Source: Gammaproteobacteria bacterium RIFCSPHIGHO2_12_FULL_63_22 (GTDB lineage Bacteria > Pseudomonadota > Gammaproteobacteria > Xanthomonadales > Xanthomonadaceae). From it: a DNA stretch of 64,000 nt. Shown one piece after another: positions 41,729 to 48,992 of the stretch; positions within the stretch are counted from its first letter, which is position 1; the number at the start of each line of letters is the position of its first letter. The notes beneath the pieces are model-generated. The model did no database searches. It worked only from the letters and a program-made list of their open reading frames with translations, and had not been told where the DNA came from. The stretch lies in the NCBI GenBank assembly GCA_001801685.1, contig MGYJ01000090.1, forward strand, positions 62,001 to 126,000, given 5' to 3'. The translations under genes and the position numbers were made by a program.

Positions 41729-41854
41729 TTAGCGCTGGCGAGCCTTGAAACGCGGGTTCGACTTGCAGATCACGAAGACCTTGCCCCGGCGGCGCACGAC
41801 CTTGCAGTCGCGATGGCGGGTCTTGGCCGACTTCAGGGAGTTGAGGACTTTCAT
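41729..41854 (-). CDS. rpmJ: 50S ribosomal protein L36, zinc-free (YkgO-type)
   Basis: The 41-residue protein reads [18 protein letters not shown], then [16 protein letters not shown]. It is below the length cutoff of the ORF track. Only two cysteines remain (17 and 30) and the Cys-Cys-Cys-His zinc ribbon is incomplete, which marks the YkgO-like paralogue used when zinc is scarce. It stands alone, outside the ribosomal operons, with its own terminator. Zur control would be expected from the family, but I could not recognise a Zur box in the 77 bases upstream. Confidence 0.95.
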   Translation of the reverse strand: MKVLNSLKSAKTRHRDCKVVRRRGKVFVICKSNPRFKARQR

Positions 41855-41931
41855 GGGGATTCCTGGGAACGGGCGAACAAAGAAGCGAGATTATAGGCGG
41901 CCCCGGGACTCTTTGCAATACAAGGGCTTAT

Positions 41932-42558
41932 CTAGCGCAGATAGGCCTTGCTCAGGTTGTTCAGGTGCAGGCGCTCTTCGTCGCGCATGAAGGGCGAGAC
42001 CAGCATCATGACCTGCACGATGCCCAATCTGATGGCTTCCTGCTCGTCCTTGTCGCCCCGGACGCTCGAATAGTTGAGCCAGAAGGTGGCCAGCACGAGG
42101 ATATTGGTCGCGGCCCCTTCGATTTCGGCCGCCGTGGCCCGCATGACGCCGGCCTGCACCAGGCCGCGCATGACCGCCGTTGCATTGGCCGCCGCGCGCT
42201 TGAGGATCCGCGCGAAGCGCATTCGCAAGTGCCGGTTTCGGCTGAGGATGTCGACCAGGTCGCGATACAGGAAGCGGTATTCCCAGATGCACTCGAACAC
42301 CAGGTGCAGCTGCAGCCAGATGTCCTCGAGGTTGGGCAGGCGGCCCTCGGGCGCCACCAGGGCCGAGTCCATGCGCTCTTCATAGCGCTGGAACAAGTGC
42401 TCGATGATGTCGTCCTTGTTGCGGAAGTGGTAGTACAGGTTGCCCGGGCTGATCTCGAGCTCGTCGGCGATATGGTTGGTCGTGACGTTGGGTTCGCCCT
42501 GTTCGTTGAACAACGCCAGGGACGCATCCAGGATTCTTTGCCGGGTCTGCTTCGCCAT
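41932..42558 (-). CDS. TetR-family transcriptional regulator
   Basis: The 208-residue repressor has an N-terminal helix-turn-helix (TRQRILDASLALFNEQGEPNVTTNHIADELEISPGNLYYHFRNKDDII). The C-terminal domain resembles PF13972-type TetR proteins (DILSRNRHLRMRFARILKRA). It starts four bases after the ACBP stop, so both are cotranscribed. Divergence of that operon from the fatty acyl-CoA reductase gene suggests it senses a fatty acyl ligand and controls both directions; this is an inference from context. Confidence 0.92.
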   Translation of the reverse strand: MAKQTRQRILDASLALFNEQGEPNVTTNHIADELEISPGNLYYHFRNKDDIIEHLFQRYEERMDSALVAPEGRLPNLEDIWLQLHLVFECIWEYRFLYRDLVDILSRNRHLRMRFARILKRAAANATAVMRGLVQAGVMRATAAEIEGAATNILVLATFWLNYSSVRGDKDEQEAIRLGIVQVMMLVSPFMRDEERLHLNNLSKAYLR

Positions 42559-42562
42559 TGCC

Positions 42563-42820
42563 TCAGCCGACCAGCTTCTTCACGAGATCGATGTATTTCT
42601 TCATCGCCTGTTCGCTCGAGGTTCCCTGTAATTTTTCCCAGGCCTCGTACTTGGCGGCGCCGACGAAGTCGAAGAAGCCGGGCTTGTCGCCCTTCACATC
42701 GCCCTCCGAGCCCTGCTTGTAAAGCGCATACAGGCGCAACATGGTGTCGTTGTCGGGCCGTTCGGCCAGTCCCTTGATGTCTTTGGTCGCTTGTTCGAAA
42801 TCTTTTTTGAGGTCGGCCAT
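42563..42820 (-). CDS. acyl-CoA-binding protein
   Basis: This 85-residue ACBP binds long-chain acyl-CoA esters in the cytoplasm. It is seen as a four-helix protein with LKKDFEQATKDIKGLAERPDNDTMLRLYALYKQGSEGDV and the motif KYEAWEKLQGTSSEQAMKKYI, with conserved Tyr and Lys ligand contacts (YALYKQ, KYEAW). ACBP is common in eukaryotes but patchy in bacteria. It lies 152 bases from the divergent acyl-CoA reductase and four bases before the TetR gene. Confidence 0.95.
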   Translation of the reverse strand: MADLKKDFEQATKDIKGLAERPDNDTMLRLYALYKQGSEGDVKGDKPGFFDFVGAAKYEAWEKLQGTSSEQAMKKYIDLVKKLVG

Positions 42821-42844
42821 GGCCTTGTCCCGGGAGCTGAACCA

Positions 42845-42869
42845 GCATTCCTGATAGCACGGCGAATGC
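42845..42869. promoter_or_regulatory. candidate TetR operator between ACBP and the reductase gene
   Basis: GCATTC and GAATGC form an inverted repeat with 13 bases between the arms, in the 152-base divergent region. Its position between the two transcripts suits a repressor site, but only six-base arms support it. Confidence 0.3.
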
Positions 42870-42935
42870 AGGTGGTCAACGCGCGGTAGCCAAGAATTTG
42901 AAAGCCCGGGCGAGGTCTGGCAAGTTAGCGCTTCG

Positions 42936-42952
42936 GGCCGGATTCTCCGGCC
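42936..42952 (+). other. stem-loop in the reductase leader
   Basis: GGCCGGA and TCCGGCC form a perfect seven-pair stem with a TTC loop, ending 20 bases before the reductase ATG. It has no T-tract, so it is not a terminator. It could be an operator or leader hairpin. Confidence 0.35.
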
Positions 42953-42972
42953 TTCGATTCGGGGCAGGGACA

Positions 42973-44961
42973 ATGAGCTATTTCGTAACAGGCGCCACGG
43001 GTTTCCTGGGTCGCTTCCTGGTCAGCAAGCTGCTCCAGCGCAAGGGCAGCATCCACGTACTGATCCGGAAAGGCTCCGAAAAGAAGCTTGACGCGATCGC
43101 GACGAAGATGGGCTGGGACCGGCGGCGGGTGATTGCCGTGACGGGCGACCTGTCGAAGCCCAAGCTCGGATTGTCCGCGGCGCAGATAAAGGCGCTGACC
43201 GGCAAGGTCCAGCATTTCTTCCACCTTGCGGCCATCTACGACCTGTCGGCGGATGCCGAATCGCAGAAGATCGCCAACGTCGAGGGAACCCGCCATGCCA
43301 TCGGCCTGGCGACCGTCATCAAGGCGGGGTGCTTCCACCACACCAGTTCCATCGCCGCCGCAGGCCTTTATCCCGGCATCTTCCGCGAGGACATGTTCGA
43401 CGAGGCCGAAGGCCTCAGCGACCCCTATTTCCGCACCAAGCACGATTCCGAGGGCCTGGTCCGGACCGAGTGCCGGATTCCCTATCGCATCTACCGGCCC
43501 GGCGCTGTCGTAGGCCATTCGCAAACCGGCGAGATCGACAAGATCGACGGGCCGTATTACCTGTTCAGCCTGATCAAGAAGTTGCGCCAGACCTTGCCCC
43601 AGTGGATGCCGACCCTGGGCGTGGAAGGTGGCCGCATCAATATCGTGCCGGTGGATTTCGTGGTCGATGCCATGGACCACATTGCGCACAAGCGCGGCCT
43701 CGACGGCCATTGTTTCCACCTGGTCGACCCCGCGCCGCAGCGTATCGGCGAAGTACTCAACGTCTTCTGCCGCGCCGCACATGCGCCCGAGATGACCATG
43801 CGGCTCGATGCACGCATGTTGGCGGTAGTGCCTGCGACCGTGCGCAGCGCGGTGCTCAACCTCCCGCCCGTGAAGCGATTCACCGGCATGCTGCTCAAGG
43901 ACCTGCGCATTCCGCCGCAGACCCTGAAATTGCTGACCTATCCGACCCGATTCGATTGCCGCGAGACGGAGCGTGCGCTGAAGGGAACCAAGATTGCGGT
44001 GCCCGAGCTCGAGAGCTACGCCTGGCGCCTGTGGGACTTCTGGGAGCGCCATCTGGATCCGGACCTGTTCGTCGACCACACGCTTCGCGGCAAGGTCGAG
44101 AATCGCGTCGTGCTGATAACCGGTGGTTCGTCGGGCATCGGCAAGGCGTCGGCAATCAAGGTGGCCGAAGCAGGTGCGAAAGTGGTGATCGTTGCCCGTG
44201 GCGAAGCCGAGTTGCACGAGACGCGCGACCAGATCATCGCGGCGGGTGGCAAGTGCTGGGCCTATACCTGCGACCTGACCGACCTGGCGTCCTGCGATGA
44301 ACTGATCAAGAAGGTCCTGCACGACCACAAGCACGTGGACGTGCTGGTCAATAACGCGGGCCGTTCCATTCGCCGCTCGGTGGAAGCCAGCTATGACCGC
44401 TTCCACGACTACGAACGCACGATGCAGCTCAACTACTTCGGCTGCCTGCGCCTGATCATGGGCTTCCTGCCCGGCATGACGACACGCCGCAAAGGCCACA
44501 TCATCAATATCTCGTCGATTGGCGTGCTGGCCAGCTCGCCCCGGTTCTCGGCGTATGTGGCGTCAAAGGCGGCGCTGGATGCCTTCAGCCGTTGCGCGCA
44601 GGCCGAGTTCAGCGGCAAGAACATCGCCTTTACCACGGTCAACATGCCCTTGGTGAAGACCCCGATGATTGCACCGACCAAGATGTACGACTCTATCCCG
44701 ACCCTGTCGCCTGAAGAGGCCGCGGACCTGGTCGTGAAGGCGATCATCGAACGTCCGAGCCGCGTGGCCACGCGCATGGGTATCTTCGCCGCGACCCTCA
44801 ATGCACTCGTGCCGAAGGCCTACGAGGTCATCATGAACACGGCGTTCGAGATGTTCCCGGATTCCGCCGCGGCCAAGGGTGATCGCAAGGCGCTGCGCCA
44901 GGAGCATCCGACCAACGAGCAGATTGCATTTGCCGCCGTGATGCGCGGCGTCCACTGGTAG
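42973..44961 (+). CDS. two-domain fatty acyl-CoA reductase (FAR)
   Basis: The 662-residue protein matches the architecture and length of the Marinobacter FAcoAR type (about 661 residues), which reduces acyl-CoA with NADPH to aldehyde and then to fatty alcohol. The N-terminal extended-SDR domain (about 1-370) starts YFVTGATGFLGRFL with an active-site Tyr and Lys in YFRTKHDSE. The C-terminal classical-SDR domain (about 375-640) has VVLITGGSSGIGKAS, NNAGRSIRRS and the Ser-Tyr-Lys set ISSIGV then YVASKAALD. The ATG follows GGCAGGGA. A wax ester synthase is not in the window, so whether the alcohol ends as wax ester is unknown. Confidence 0.93.
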   Translation: MSYFVTGATGFLGRFLVSKLLQRKGSIHVLIRKGSEKKLDAIATKMGWDRRRVIAVTGDLSKPKLGLSAAQIKALTGKVQHFFHLAAIYDLSADAESQKIANVEGTRHAIGLATVIKAGCFHHTSSIAAAGLYPGIFREDMFDEAEGLSDPYFRTKHDSEGLVRTECRIPYRIYRPGAVVGHSQTGEIDKIDGPYYLFSLIKKLRQTLPQWMPTLGVEGGRINIVPVDFVVDAMDHIAHKRGLDGHCFHLVDPAPQRIGEVLNVFCRAAHAPEMTMRLDARMLAVVPATVRSAVLNLPPVKRFTGMLLKDLRIPPQTLKLLTYPTRFDCRETERALKGTKIAVPELESYAWRLWDFWERHLDPDLFVDHTLRGKVENRVVLITGGSSGIGKASAIKVAEAGAKVVIVARGEAELHETRDQIIAAGGKCWAYTCDLTDLASCDELIKKVLHDHKHVDVLVNNAGRSIRRSVEASYDRFHDYERTMQLNYFGCLRLIMGFLPGMTTRRKGHIINISSIGVLASSPRFSAYVASKAALDAFSRCAQAEFSGKNIAFTTVNMPLVKTPMIAPTKMYDSIPTLSPEEAADLVVKAIIERPSRVATRMGIFAATLNALVPKAYEVIMNTAFEMFPDSAAAKGDRKALRQEHPTNEQIAFAAVMRGVHW

Positions 44962-44976
44962 GACGCCGGGTTTCGC

Positions 44977-45960
44977 CTATTCGCAAAGGCGCCAGCGGAC
45001 GGCCTGCTTGGAGTCCGCCGGCGGGTTGAGCTGAATGCGGGTAAATCGCATCTCCTCGTTTTGCACGAGGATGCGACACGCTTCGGCGACCAGCACCTTG
45101 TCCTTGCCATCGGTGTGATTGAGCGTGATCAGCAGCGTTCGCGGCGCGGACCACGCTGCGGTAGCGACCTGGCTGATTTGCGATACCTGCTTCGCCGCGT
45201 CGGCGCGCCGCTTCGCCAATTGTTCCGGCGAGAGGCGGGCGACGGCCTCCATGGCCTCGGCGGTCGCGTTGAGCTGCTGGAGCATCGCGTCCTGGGCAGG
45301 CTGGGGTGCCGAAGGCAACCCCGTGGACTGCGACGAGGATGCAAGGGGCGCAGGAGGGGCCGCGGCGGCTGGCGAGGCGGGGCTCATCACCTGTCCCACG
45401 GCGAAGACCACCACGCCTGCGAGTCCGCTGGCCAGCAGTCCCTTCCACAGGCCCGTGCGGGTCGCGGCAGAGGCCTGGCCCTGGACCTGATCCAGAAGCT
45501 TGTCATTTAGGAATGGCCGGAGCTTGGGCCAGAGATGGATGCCATCGATAAGCTGGACATGGCCTTCGGCGGCGACAGTGGCCGCACGGTGCTCGATGGA
45601 GCCCAGGGTGATGAGGATGCCGCGCGCTGCGCCGCGCAATCGAACGGCCGCTTCGAACTCACGCACGCTGGACTCGCCGAGACGGTAGGCCGTGCCGTGC
45701 TTGTAGTCGAGCAGTACTTTTTCATTGCCGTGCCGGAGCAGGAAGTCGGTGCCGCCATTGGAGGAATCGGCCAGCACCTGATAGCCCTCGCGTTGTAGGG
45801 CCTCCAGGACGATGGCAATGCAATCACGCCACTTCAGCGTAGCCAGCGACTGGATGCCCAATTCCGTTTCGGCCTTCCGGCGACGGCTGACGCCGAACCA
45901 GAAGGCCGTGATTGCAAGACCCGCCGCCGCCACGAACAAAGCGACCATCCATACCGACAT
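44977..45960 (-). CDS. membrane-anchored Mrr-like restriction endonuclease-fold protein
   Basis: The 327-residue protein begins with a membrane helix (VALFVAAAGLAITAFWFG). An Mrr-type PD-(D/E)XK domain (about 40-145) follows, with Asp72 in NGGTDFLLRHG and the Asp85-Tyr-Lys87 motif in VLLDYKHG, so the nuclease residues are present. A second helix (about 170-192, LLASGLAGVVVFAVGQVM) leads to a Pro/Ala linker and a C-terminal domain with RTLLITLNH and CRILVQNEEMRFTRIQ. No methylase or other defence gene is adjacent. It is convergent with the reductase. Function is unknown; nuclease activity is inferred. Confidence 0.82.
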   Translation of the reverse strand: MSVWMVALFVAAAGLAITAFWFGVSRRRKAETELGIQSLATLKWRDCIAIVLEALQREGYQVLADSSNGGTDFLLRHGNEKVLLDYKHGTAYRLGESSVREFEAAVRLRGAARGILITLGSIEHRAATVAAEGHVQLIDGIHLWPKLRPFLNDKLLDQVQGQASAATRTGLWKGLLASGLAGVVVFAVGQVMSPASPAAAAPPAPLASSSQSTGLPSAPQPAQDAMLQQLNATAEAMEAVARLSPEQLAKRRADAAKQVSQISQVATAAWSAPRTLLITLNHTDGKDKVLVAEACRILVQNEEMRFTRIQLNPPADSKQAVRWRLCE

Positions 45961-46047
45961 GAATCAACTCCAGCAAGCGTGCACAGTCGGGAAGGATAAC
46001 GCGTCAGCGGGATATTTTCGGACGCCGCCGCCGATGCACGAAAGATA

Positions 46048-46069
46048 AAGGCCCGGTTTCCCGGGCCTT
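46048..46069 (-). terminator. probable terminator of the phasin gene
   Basis: On the minus strand AAGGCCCGG and CCGGGCCTT pair around GAAA, followed by TATCTTT, about 90 bases after the phasin stop. The T-tract is interrupted, so efficiency is uncertain. Confidence 0.6.
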
Positions 46070-46158
46070 CATCCTTGCTTAAAGCGCCCACCAGCCGGAA
46101 GTCGTGAGGGGAGGGGTCTTACGAGTTCCGTGCGGCTGGCGGGCACAACTGGTGCAAC

Positions 46159-46752
46159 TCAGGATTGCGGTGCAACCGGCTTGGCGGCCTTCGGAAGCGT
46201 CTTGCGCGCCGGCTTGCGGGTGGCCTTGGCGGCAACCTTTGCAGCAGGCTTGCGGACGGCCTTCTTCGGCTTGGCGGCAGCAGCACGGGGCTTCTTTACC
46301 GGGGCGCCGGCCTTGGCCTTGCGCGAATGCGCGGAAAGCGCATCAACGCGTGCGGTCAGTTCTGCGAGCTCTTCGCGGCCCGGAATGCCGAGGCGGTTGA
46401 GCGCACGCTGCACACGATCCTCGAAAACTTTCTCAAGGCGGTCCCAGGTGTCGGAAGCGCGGCCGCGAACGGCGCCAACGCGATCTTCCATGGCGTCACG
46501 GACGGCATCGACCTTGCCGGTGGCGAGCTTGCGGGTTGTCTTTTCGATGTTCATGCCTTCATTCACCAGCGCTTCGAACAACTTCGAGCCTTCGCCCTGT
46601 GCGCGGGTGAACGCGCCCACGCCGGCCATCCAGATCTGCTGGGCGGATTCCACCAGCGAACGCGAAAGGTGCTCGGCACGCGCCTGGATTTCGGCGGCAT
46701 TGGACTTGGATGCAGCGGGTTTCGCACGCGCGGTCTTCTTGAGCTTGGCCAC
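46159..46752 (-). CDS. PhaF/PhaI-like phasin (polyhydroxyalkanoate granule-associated)
   Basis: The 197-residue protein has an N-terminal phasin helix region (about 18-110: LVESAQQIWMAGVGAFTRAQGEGSKLFEALVNEG) with coiled-coil character. Its C-terminus (about 140-197) is histone H1-like and built from Lys-Ala-Pro repeats (KKPRAAAAKPKKAVRKPAAK). This is the PhaF layout: one half coats the granule and the basic half binds DNA and helps segregate granules. No PHA synthase is in the window. A PHA-granule-region protein lies 1 kb away on the same strand. Confidence 0.9.
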   Translation of the reverse strand: MAKLKKTARAKPAASKSNAAEIQARAEHLSRSLVESAQQIWMAGVGAFTRAQGEGSKLFEALVNEGMNIEKTTRKLATGKVDAVRDAMEDRVGAVRGRASDTWDRLEKVFEDRVQRALNRLGIPGREELAELTARVDALSAHSRKAKAGAPVKKPRAAAAKPKKAVRKPAAKVAAKATRKPARKTLPKAAKPVAPQS

Positions 46753-46950
46753 GAATTACTCCGAAAGGTTTATTGGGCACGGGCCCGATGTGGCGCCAAT
46801 CTGACGCCGCTGTCTAGAGTTTTCACACCAGTACCGACAATGCGACAGGCTTTCGCGAAAAGCCCGGAGGCCGCATGCTATCGCCATGCCCAAGCCGCCC
46901 GCATCCAAGCCACGTGAAGTTCGCTGGCCCCGCCCGGCCAGGGTGCGTCC

Positions 46951-47679
46951 ATGAGTGCCGAGTTTCGCCAGCGCCTGGCGCGTCGCCTGGAATGGCAGAG
47001 GGCGTTGAACGACCCGGTAAAGGAACCGCGGAATTCGCTGGCTACGCTAGCGCCGCTTCGCCAGTGGCAGTCGCGACGGCTGGCGCAGAGTTTCAAGGAT
47101 TTCCTCGCGAATCCCGCAATGAGTCCGGCCGCGGAGTTCTTCCTCAGCGACCTGTATGCGGACCGTGATTTTTCCGCACGCGATCGCGATGCTGCTCGCG
47201 TACTGCCGATGATGTCGCGATTCCTGCCCGATTCGCTGCTGCGGGCTGCCACCGATGCCATCGAGCTGGCGGTGCTGAGCCACGCACTCGACATGCGAAT
47301 GGCCGAGCATCTCGCCGCACGACCCAATCCCAAGGCGGCCATCACGATCGCCGACTACACGCGCGCCTACCAGCATGGCAACTACCGGCGCCTGCGCCAG
47401 CACCAGATCGAACTGGTGCTGCGCGTGGGCCAGGCGCTGGACGCTGCGGTCAAGAAACACGGGGTGTACAAGTTGCTCAGGGCGGCCCGGATCCCGGCGC
47501 AGATGGCCGGCCTGTCGGAGCTGCAGGGATTCCTGGAGCGGGGTTTCCACGCGTTCGATGCCCTGGGCGGCGCCGATGATTTCCTCGACCAGGTGGCGGC
47601 CAGGGAGCGGGAAGTGTCGCGTCGCCTGTTCGCGGCTCACCCCAGGCCGTTCGATCAACTGAACTCTTCGTCCAGGTAA
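46951..47679 (+). CDS. conserved protein of unknown function (FFLEELY-motif type)
   Basis: The 242-residue, mostly helical soluble protein has the hallmark AAEFFLSDLYADRDFSARDRDAARVLP. It resembles a family in Beta- and Gammaproteobacteria known only by its FFLEELY-like motif. Further conserved text is LSHALDMRMAEHL and DYTRAYQHGNYRRLRQHQIEL. No signal peptide or membrane helix is seen. Its 3' end overlaps the convergent PHA-region gene by 25 bases, and the phasin gene is divergent upstream, which may place it in granule biology. This is an inference from position only. Confidence 0.85.
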   Translation: MSAEFRQRLARRLEWQRALNDPVKEPRNSLATLAPLRQWQSRRLAQSFKDFLANPAMSPAAEFFLSDLYADRDFSARDRDAARVLPMMSRFLPDSLLRAATDAIELAVLSHALDMRMAEHLAARPNPKAAITIADYTRAYQHGNYRRLRQHQIELVLRVGQALDAAVKKHGVYKLLRAARIPAQMAGLSELQGFLERGFHAFDALGGADDFLDQVAAREREVSRRLFAAHPRPFDQLNSSSR

Positions 47680-47930
47680 CGATGGATCTCGCGCTCCACC
47701 GGCCCACGCAGCGCCATCAGCAGGAATCCCAGGTTGGCCGTCACGTGGACCAGCTTGGACGTGACCATGATGTACCCGTCGACGCCGCTGCGCTGGAAGT
47801 GCAAGGTATTGCCTTCCCAGCGATAGGTCACATCGAATTTCTCCGCGATGTGGTCGGCCACGCGCTGGACCTTTTTCTTGGCTTCGGCCATGGGGCGGGA
47901 ATGCGGGCGTTTGATTTCGATGCTGGGCAT
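47655..47930 (-). CDS. polyhydroxyalkanoic acid system family protein
   Basis: The 91-residue protein begins MPSIEIKRPHSRPMAEAKKK and continues with RVADHIAEKFDVTYRWEGNTLHFQRSGVDGYIMV, matching the PHA_gran_rgn family named for its frequent position near PHA granule genes. It appears as an SRPBCC-like small domain. The biochemical role is unknown. It starts at the ATG at 47930, not the longer track start, and overlaps the convergent gene at its 3' end. Confidence 0.9.
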   Translation of the reverse strand: MPSIEIKRPHSRPMAEAKKKVQRVADHIAEKFDVTYRWEGNTLHFQRSGVDGYIMVTSKLVHVTANLGFLLMALRGPVEREIHRYLDEEFS

Positions 47931-48047
47931 GGTTCCTGATCCACGGCGGATTGGCGCCGCATGCGACCTATTCTGCGTGGTTTTGACGTCAGCACCAAGA
48001 ACCGGGACCAACCCGTGTGCTAGATTCGGCGCTCGGAGGGAGTAGGG

Positions 48048-48926
48048 ATGCAATTGACGTTTCCCAATGGCGAGCACCCCGGTGTCGCCTTTGACCATGG
48101 TGAGCTAAGCATCGGTAGCCGACAGGGCCAGGGCATTTGCCTTCCGGACCACTCGTTGGCGCCGCACCACGTCAGCCTGGTCTCCGACCGGCGCGGCGTC
48201 TGGCTTCGCGTGCCCGCGGGTACGCCCGGCGTCCACCTCAACGCCCGACCGGTCAAGCGCGCTGCTCTGCTGCATGTGGGCGACCAGGTTTGCCTCGAGA
48301 AAGTGCAGATCGTCCTGGGTGAAAACGACGCCGGGCTGATCGACCGAAAGATTCCTGCCGCCGAGCCTGCCTCGCTGGGCGAAGCGCAGCGCGTAAGTGC
48401 CAGCCGGGTAGTGATTCGCGCCCTGTCCGGCGCCCTGTATGGACGGAGTTTCACGCTGACCGAGCCCAAGGTCGTGGGGCGTGCACCCGATTGCGACATC
48501 CGCATCGACGACCCTGCGCTTGCCGAGCGCCAGGCGCAATTCGAGCTGCACACGGACAAGGTCGTGCTGCGCGCCTTGGGCGACAGCGAGTTCACCACGG
48601 TCAATGGCGTGCCGGTGCGGGACGCAGTGCTGTCTCCCGGAGACCAGATTGTGATCGACGGCCACCGCTTCCTGCTCGAAGCCCCGGGGCTTCCTGCACG
48701 CGGCCAGGCCGGTGTTCGCGGCGCGGGTGCGATGGCCCACACCCAGACCATGAAGTCGGTGAAAGTACCCGGCCCTTACACGACTGCTGCAAATCCCGAC
48801 GAGCCGGCGGACACGCCACCGCCCGCGGACCCCGGCGCACTGTGGTGGCTGATTGCCGCGGCTGCCGTACTCGCGGCAGCCATGACCGCGTTGCTGGTCT
48901 ATTCGCCGGGGCTCGGCGCCGCCTGA
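48048..48926 (+). CDS. tail-anchored protein with two FHA domains
   Basis: The 292-residue protein has an N-terminal FHA domain (about 15-90, LSIGSRQGQGICLPDHSLAPHHVSL). A second FHA domain (about 120-212) reads VVGRAPDCDIRIDDPALAERQ then NGVPVRDAVLSPGDQI. A Pro-rich linker leads to one C-terminal helix (WWLIAAAAVLAAAMTALLVY), which places the FHA domains in the cytoplasm. FHA domains bind phosphothreonine, but the canonical Ser/His pair of the second domain is changed to AERQAQF, so it may not bind phosphopeptide. No Ser/Thr kinase lies nearby. A c-di-GMP protein follows after 66 bases on the same strand. Confidence 0.88.
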   Translation: MQLTFPNGEHPGVAFDHGELSIGSRQGQGICLPDHSLAPHHVSLVSDRRGVWLRVPAGTPGVHLNARPVKRAALLHVGDQVCLEKVQIVLGENDAGLIDRKIPAAEPASLGEAQRVSASRVVIRALSGALYGRSFTLTEPKVVGRAPDCDIRIDDPALAERQAQFELHTDKVVLRALGDSEFTTVNGVPVRDAVLSPGDQIVIDGHRFLLEAPGLPARGQAGVRGAGAMAHTQTMKSVKVPGPYTTAANPDEPADTPPPADPGALWWLIAAAAVLAAAMTALLVYSPGLGAA

Positions 48927-48992
48927 CTCTTCGGTGCTAGGTTCCTGGCGCGGCGAGCGGTATCCTGAAAAGCTCGCAAGCAGGGAAACCCA

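Noticed and set aside
44977-45960. Restriction-modification system
   Set aside because: The Mrr-like protein has no adjacent methylase or specificity subunit and is membrane-anchored, so an R-M label is not supported.
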